64,000 bases of DNA from the NCBI RefSeq assembly GCF_965228705.1, contig NZ_OZ245832.1, forward strand, positions 62,001 to 126,000, given 5' to 3'. The translations under genes were made by a program, and so were the position numbers. The notes below the pieces were generated by a model, which was not told the DNA's origin, searched no databases, and saw nothing but the letters and a program-made list of their open reading frames with translations. Within the stretch, counting starts at the first letter, position 1. Each line of letters starts with the position of its first letter. This DNA is from Croceimicrobium sp965228705. GTDB lineage: Bacteria > Bacteroidota > Bacteroidia > Flavobacteriales > Schleiferiaceae. Shown here in pieces: positions 62,166 through 64,000 of the stretch.

Positions 62166-64000
62166 ATGAATCTACGCTTACTCTACCGATTGTTTTTGAG
62201 TTTGCTATTTGCCATTTGGGCAAGTGCAGCATTTGGACAATTAAAGTCAGGATTAAATGGAACTCCTCATGTTCTTTTTAATGGATCTCTTGAAATTGGT
62301 GATACCTTGTTTTATGCTTCCAGGCTGGCCAGCTTTCAAGCATCAAATTCCAATTTTCAATGGTACCATTCCAGTGATGATACTGGTACCGTAAAAACAG
62401 CTATCGCTGGTGCTATTGATAGTTTTTATGTCTTGAAGCCTTCAGATTTCGGGAAGTACTTCTTTTTAGGCTTAAGTCCACAATCCGGTCCTTTTTCGGG
62501 CCAGGAAATTCGATCAGAGATCTACGGACCGGTGCGCGACCCCAAAGTATTTGCGGCTGGAACCGGAATTACGGGTCCTCGTGTATATCAAGTTATAAAT
62601 ACCGATTTATCAAGTGCCCCTTGGCCCTTCAAATTAAATACGGGCTCTTTGGGATTGCTCTTTCCCGGTTTGGTTTCTCGATTCGGGAATAACCAAAATG
62701 TAATTTTAAGTGGCTATTTAATTCCTAATTCAGGCGAAACTTTCAATTTCGAAAGAGATGGTGAGGGCTTCAACTATGATTTTGATTATCGCTATACCCT
62801 CTATGTTTTAGATACTAATGGTTTTTACCAAAGAGGAGTAACCGCAGAAGGCGTAATTAAGCTGCAAGGTGATAATGAATATCAAGGAACCGCAACAGAG
62901 GGAAAGCTGACTTCACTGCGCTTTTTAAATATGAAAATCTTGGAAAGCCATATTGGAGCAATCAGTACTTCTTCCATCATTTTTAAATTGAATCTTACCG
63001 CACAGGGCTTTATTGCAGCGTCCAATGTGGTACTTGACGATATATTTTATCAAACCCCAATTGCAAACCGAGATACCAGCAATTCTTACAATGTTTTTGA
63101 ACTGAATTCAATAGAAGGAGTTCAGTTTATGGATTTTTTCCAGGATGGTCATTTTAAGTTAATCTCCGATATCAATGCTTCCAAAACTCGCAATTGGAAT
63201 CAGGGTAAAGGTTTCGAACCCATTGAGTACGTCTTGTACAATAGTCGGCAAGCCCTGTTTTTAGATGGCCAGAACTATTTTATCGATAGTCTGTATATCA
63301 ACCGACCTAATGAAGATCGAGTGGGGCTATTTGGTGCTTTACCAGCGGGTTCTCAGATCAATAATTTAGGCCTATTCAATATTGTTATTACCGGGAATAA
63401 TGCTGTTGGCGCTCTGGATGGAAGTCATGAGAGCAGCGATATTATTGAAGTTTTTGCGCAGGGAAAACTAATTGGTAATCAAAAGGTAGGCGGTCTGATT
63501 GGAGAAGATATTTCGGCAGGCGGCAAGCTCGAAAAGGTATATACCGATGTGAATATTCAATCTCAAAGCGCCGCCGGTCAGGTTATCGGTGAAAAGCAGT
63601 CCAACTCGGCTTTAGAATTTAATCAGGTTTATGGTATTGCTGGTGGTAACAATGTTCAGGGCTTAATAGGGAACAATTTTGCTCTTACGGCGGTAGATGC
63701 CTATTTCAACCAGGATAGTACTGCCAATGGAACGCTTGGGAATGCCAGAACAACAGCTCAACTTCAAGATCGTAACACCTTTGTAAACTGGGACTTTCAG
63801 TCGGATTGGTTCACGGGAAATATCAATCATGGAATGCCGGTTTTAAGGAGCCTATATAGTCATCGGAAACCCGTAATTGGAATAGCCGTTAACCAATACC
63901 CTGAAGCTTGTCAAGCTAATAGCAAGGGTAGCTTAAGTGCTGATATTTTAGGTGGGATTGCTCCCTATCAAATCCTTTGGTCAACCGGAGATACCAGCAC
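62166..64000 (+). CDS. Large surface protein with GLUG-like and SprB-like repeats (3' end beyond window)
   Basis: Open frame of 611 codons from ATG 62166 to the window edge. Signal peptide (RLFLSLLFAIWASAAFGQ), then an unknown N-terminal region of about 380 residues. Beta-helix-like GLUG motifs come next (AVGALDG, KVGGLIGED, VQGLIGNN) at about residues 414-500. At the right edge is the start of a SprB-type repeat (LGGIAPYQILWSTGDTS, about 594-610). SprB-type proteins are large T9SS adhesins involved in gliding or attachment, so a T9SS tail is expected beyond the window. Immediately upstream is the nine-C tract. Confidence 0.82.
   Translation, partial: MNLRLLYRLFLSLLFAIWASAAFGQLKSGLNGTPHVLFNGSLEIGDTLFYASRLASFQASNSNFQWYHSSDDTGTVKTAIAGAIDSFYVLKPSDFGKYFFLGLSPQSGPFSGQEIRSEIYGPVRDPKVFAAGTGITGPRVYQVINTDLSSAPWPFKLNTGSLGLLFPGLVSRFGNNQNVILSGYLIPNSGETFNFERDGEGFNYDFDYRYTLYVLDTNGFYQRGVTAEGVIKLQGDNEYQGTATEGKLTSLRFLNMKILESHIGAISTSSIIFKLNLTAQGFIAASNVVLDDIFYQTPIANRDTSNSYNVFELNSIEGVQFMDFFQDGHFKLISDINASKTRNWNQGKGFEPIEYVLYNSRQALFLDGQNYFIDSLYINRPNEDRVGLFGALPAGSQINNLGLFNIVITGNNAVGALDGSHESSDIIEVFAQGKLIGNQKVGGLIGEDISAGGKLEKVYTDVNIQSQSAAGQVIGEKQSNSALEFNQVYGIAGGNNVQGLIGNNFALTAVDAYFNQDSTANGTLGNARTTAQLQDRNTFVNWDFQSDWFTGNINHGMPVLRSLYSHRKPVIGIAVNQYPEACQANSKGSLSADILGGIAPYQILWSTGDTS

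Noticed and set aside
1..64000. tRNA, rRNA, riboswitch or insertion-sequence genes
   Set aside because: None could be supported by eye: no cloverleaf-like segment, transposase motif or terminal inverted repeats with target duplication were seen.

Overview
The window comes from a Bacteroidota chromosome, most likely a marine Flavobacteriales or related lineage. Three things point there: several secreted proteins with C-terminal type IX secretion (T9SS) sorting domains, many good matches to the Bacteroidota promoter (TTG/TTTG, 17-23 nt, TAnnTTTG) with no clear Shine-Dalgarno sequences, and families largely confined to the phylum (DUF3822, HYC_CC_PP-like, MbnP-T9SS, SprB/GLUG surface protein). 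I see no rRNA, tRNA, CRISPR array, insertion sequence or prophage. The gene content is mostly chromosomal and housekeeping, with a few accessory islands.

Layout. 1-5237 (minus): a GlgE-type alpha-glucan operon, glgE > maltokinase > glgB (glgB runs off the left edge). 5352-6842: a secreted T9SS protein. 7158-14018 (plus): dnaE with fused proofreading exonuclease, thioredoxin, a DUF58 protein and alkaline phosphatase. 14157-17538 (minus): a small orphan and a large T9SS-exported GH13 amylase. 17788-22732: rdgB facing an rsmD / DUF3822 / pilin-like operon, a RecD2-like helicase and a GluQRS. 22825-26459: an M48 protease with a partner of unknown function in AT-richer DNA. 26638-33342: a PlsC-like acyltransferase facing a DNA-damage-flavoured block of SDR, SRAP, DUF3817, dnaE2 and dinB. 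33561-37205 (minus): HYC_CC_PP-like protein, T9SS-tagged MbnP-like protein and two MauG/MbnH-like di-heme lipoproteins. 37302-44002: DinB-family protein, hemolysin III, a tandem-repeat patch, an unknown secreted protein, an EEP nuclease/phosphatase and a patatin-POTRA-barrel protein. 43986-48574: an ScfR/RamB-type regulator divergent from aceB-aceA (glyoxylate shunt). 48625-56928 (minus): small envelope proteins plus three secreted amide hydrolases. 56995-60039: a class IV aminotransferase overlapping a sulfotransferase-like gene, and small genes. 60139-64000: a TPR/transmembrane/HTH regulator followed by the start of a GLUG/SprB-type surface protein.

The most interesting units are the following. 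(i) The MbnP/di-heme/HYC_CC_PP cluster looks like a surface copper or tryptophan-oxidation system in which the substrate carries a T9SS tag and one enzyme carries a likely lipoprotein surface-export signal. (ii) The aceBA control region has a perfect 20-bp palindrome between two recognisable promoters. (iii) The dinB-dnaE2 promoter has an inverted repeat over its -7 element. (iv) The DUF3822/pilin-like pair recalls a PilM-pseudopilin pair. (v) The leader of the terminal surface-protein gene carries four helically phased TTGAGG repeats and a nine-C run next to the start codon. Function calls rest on motif recognition by eye; no database search was possible.
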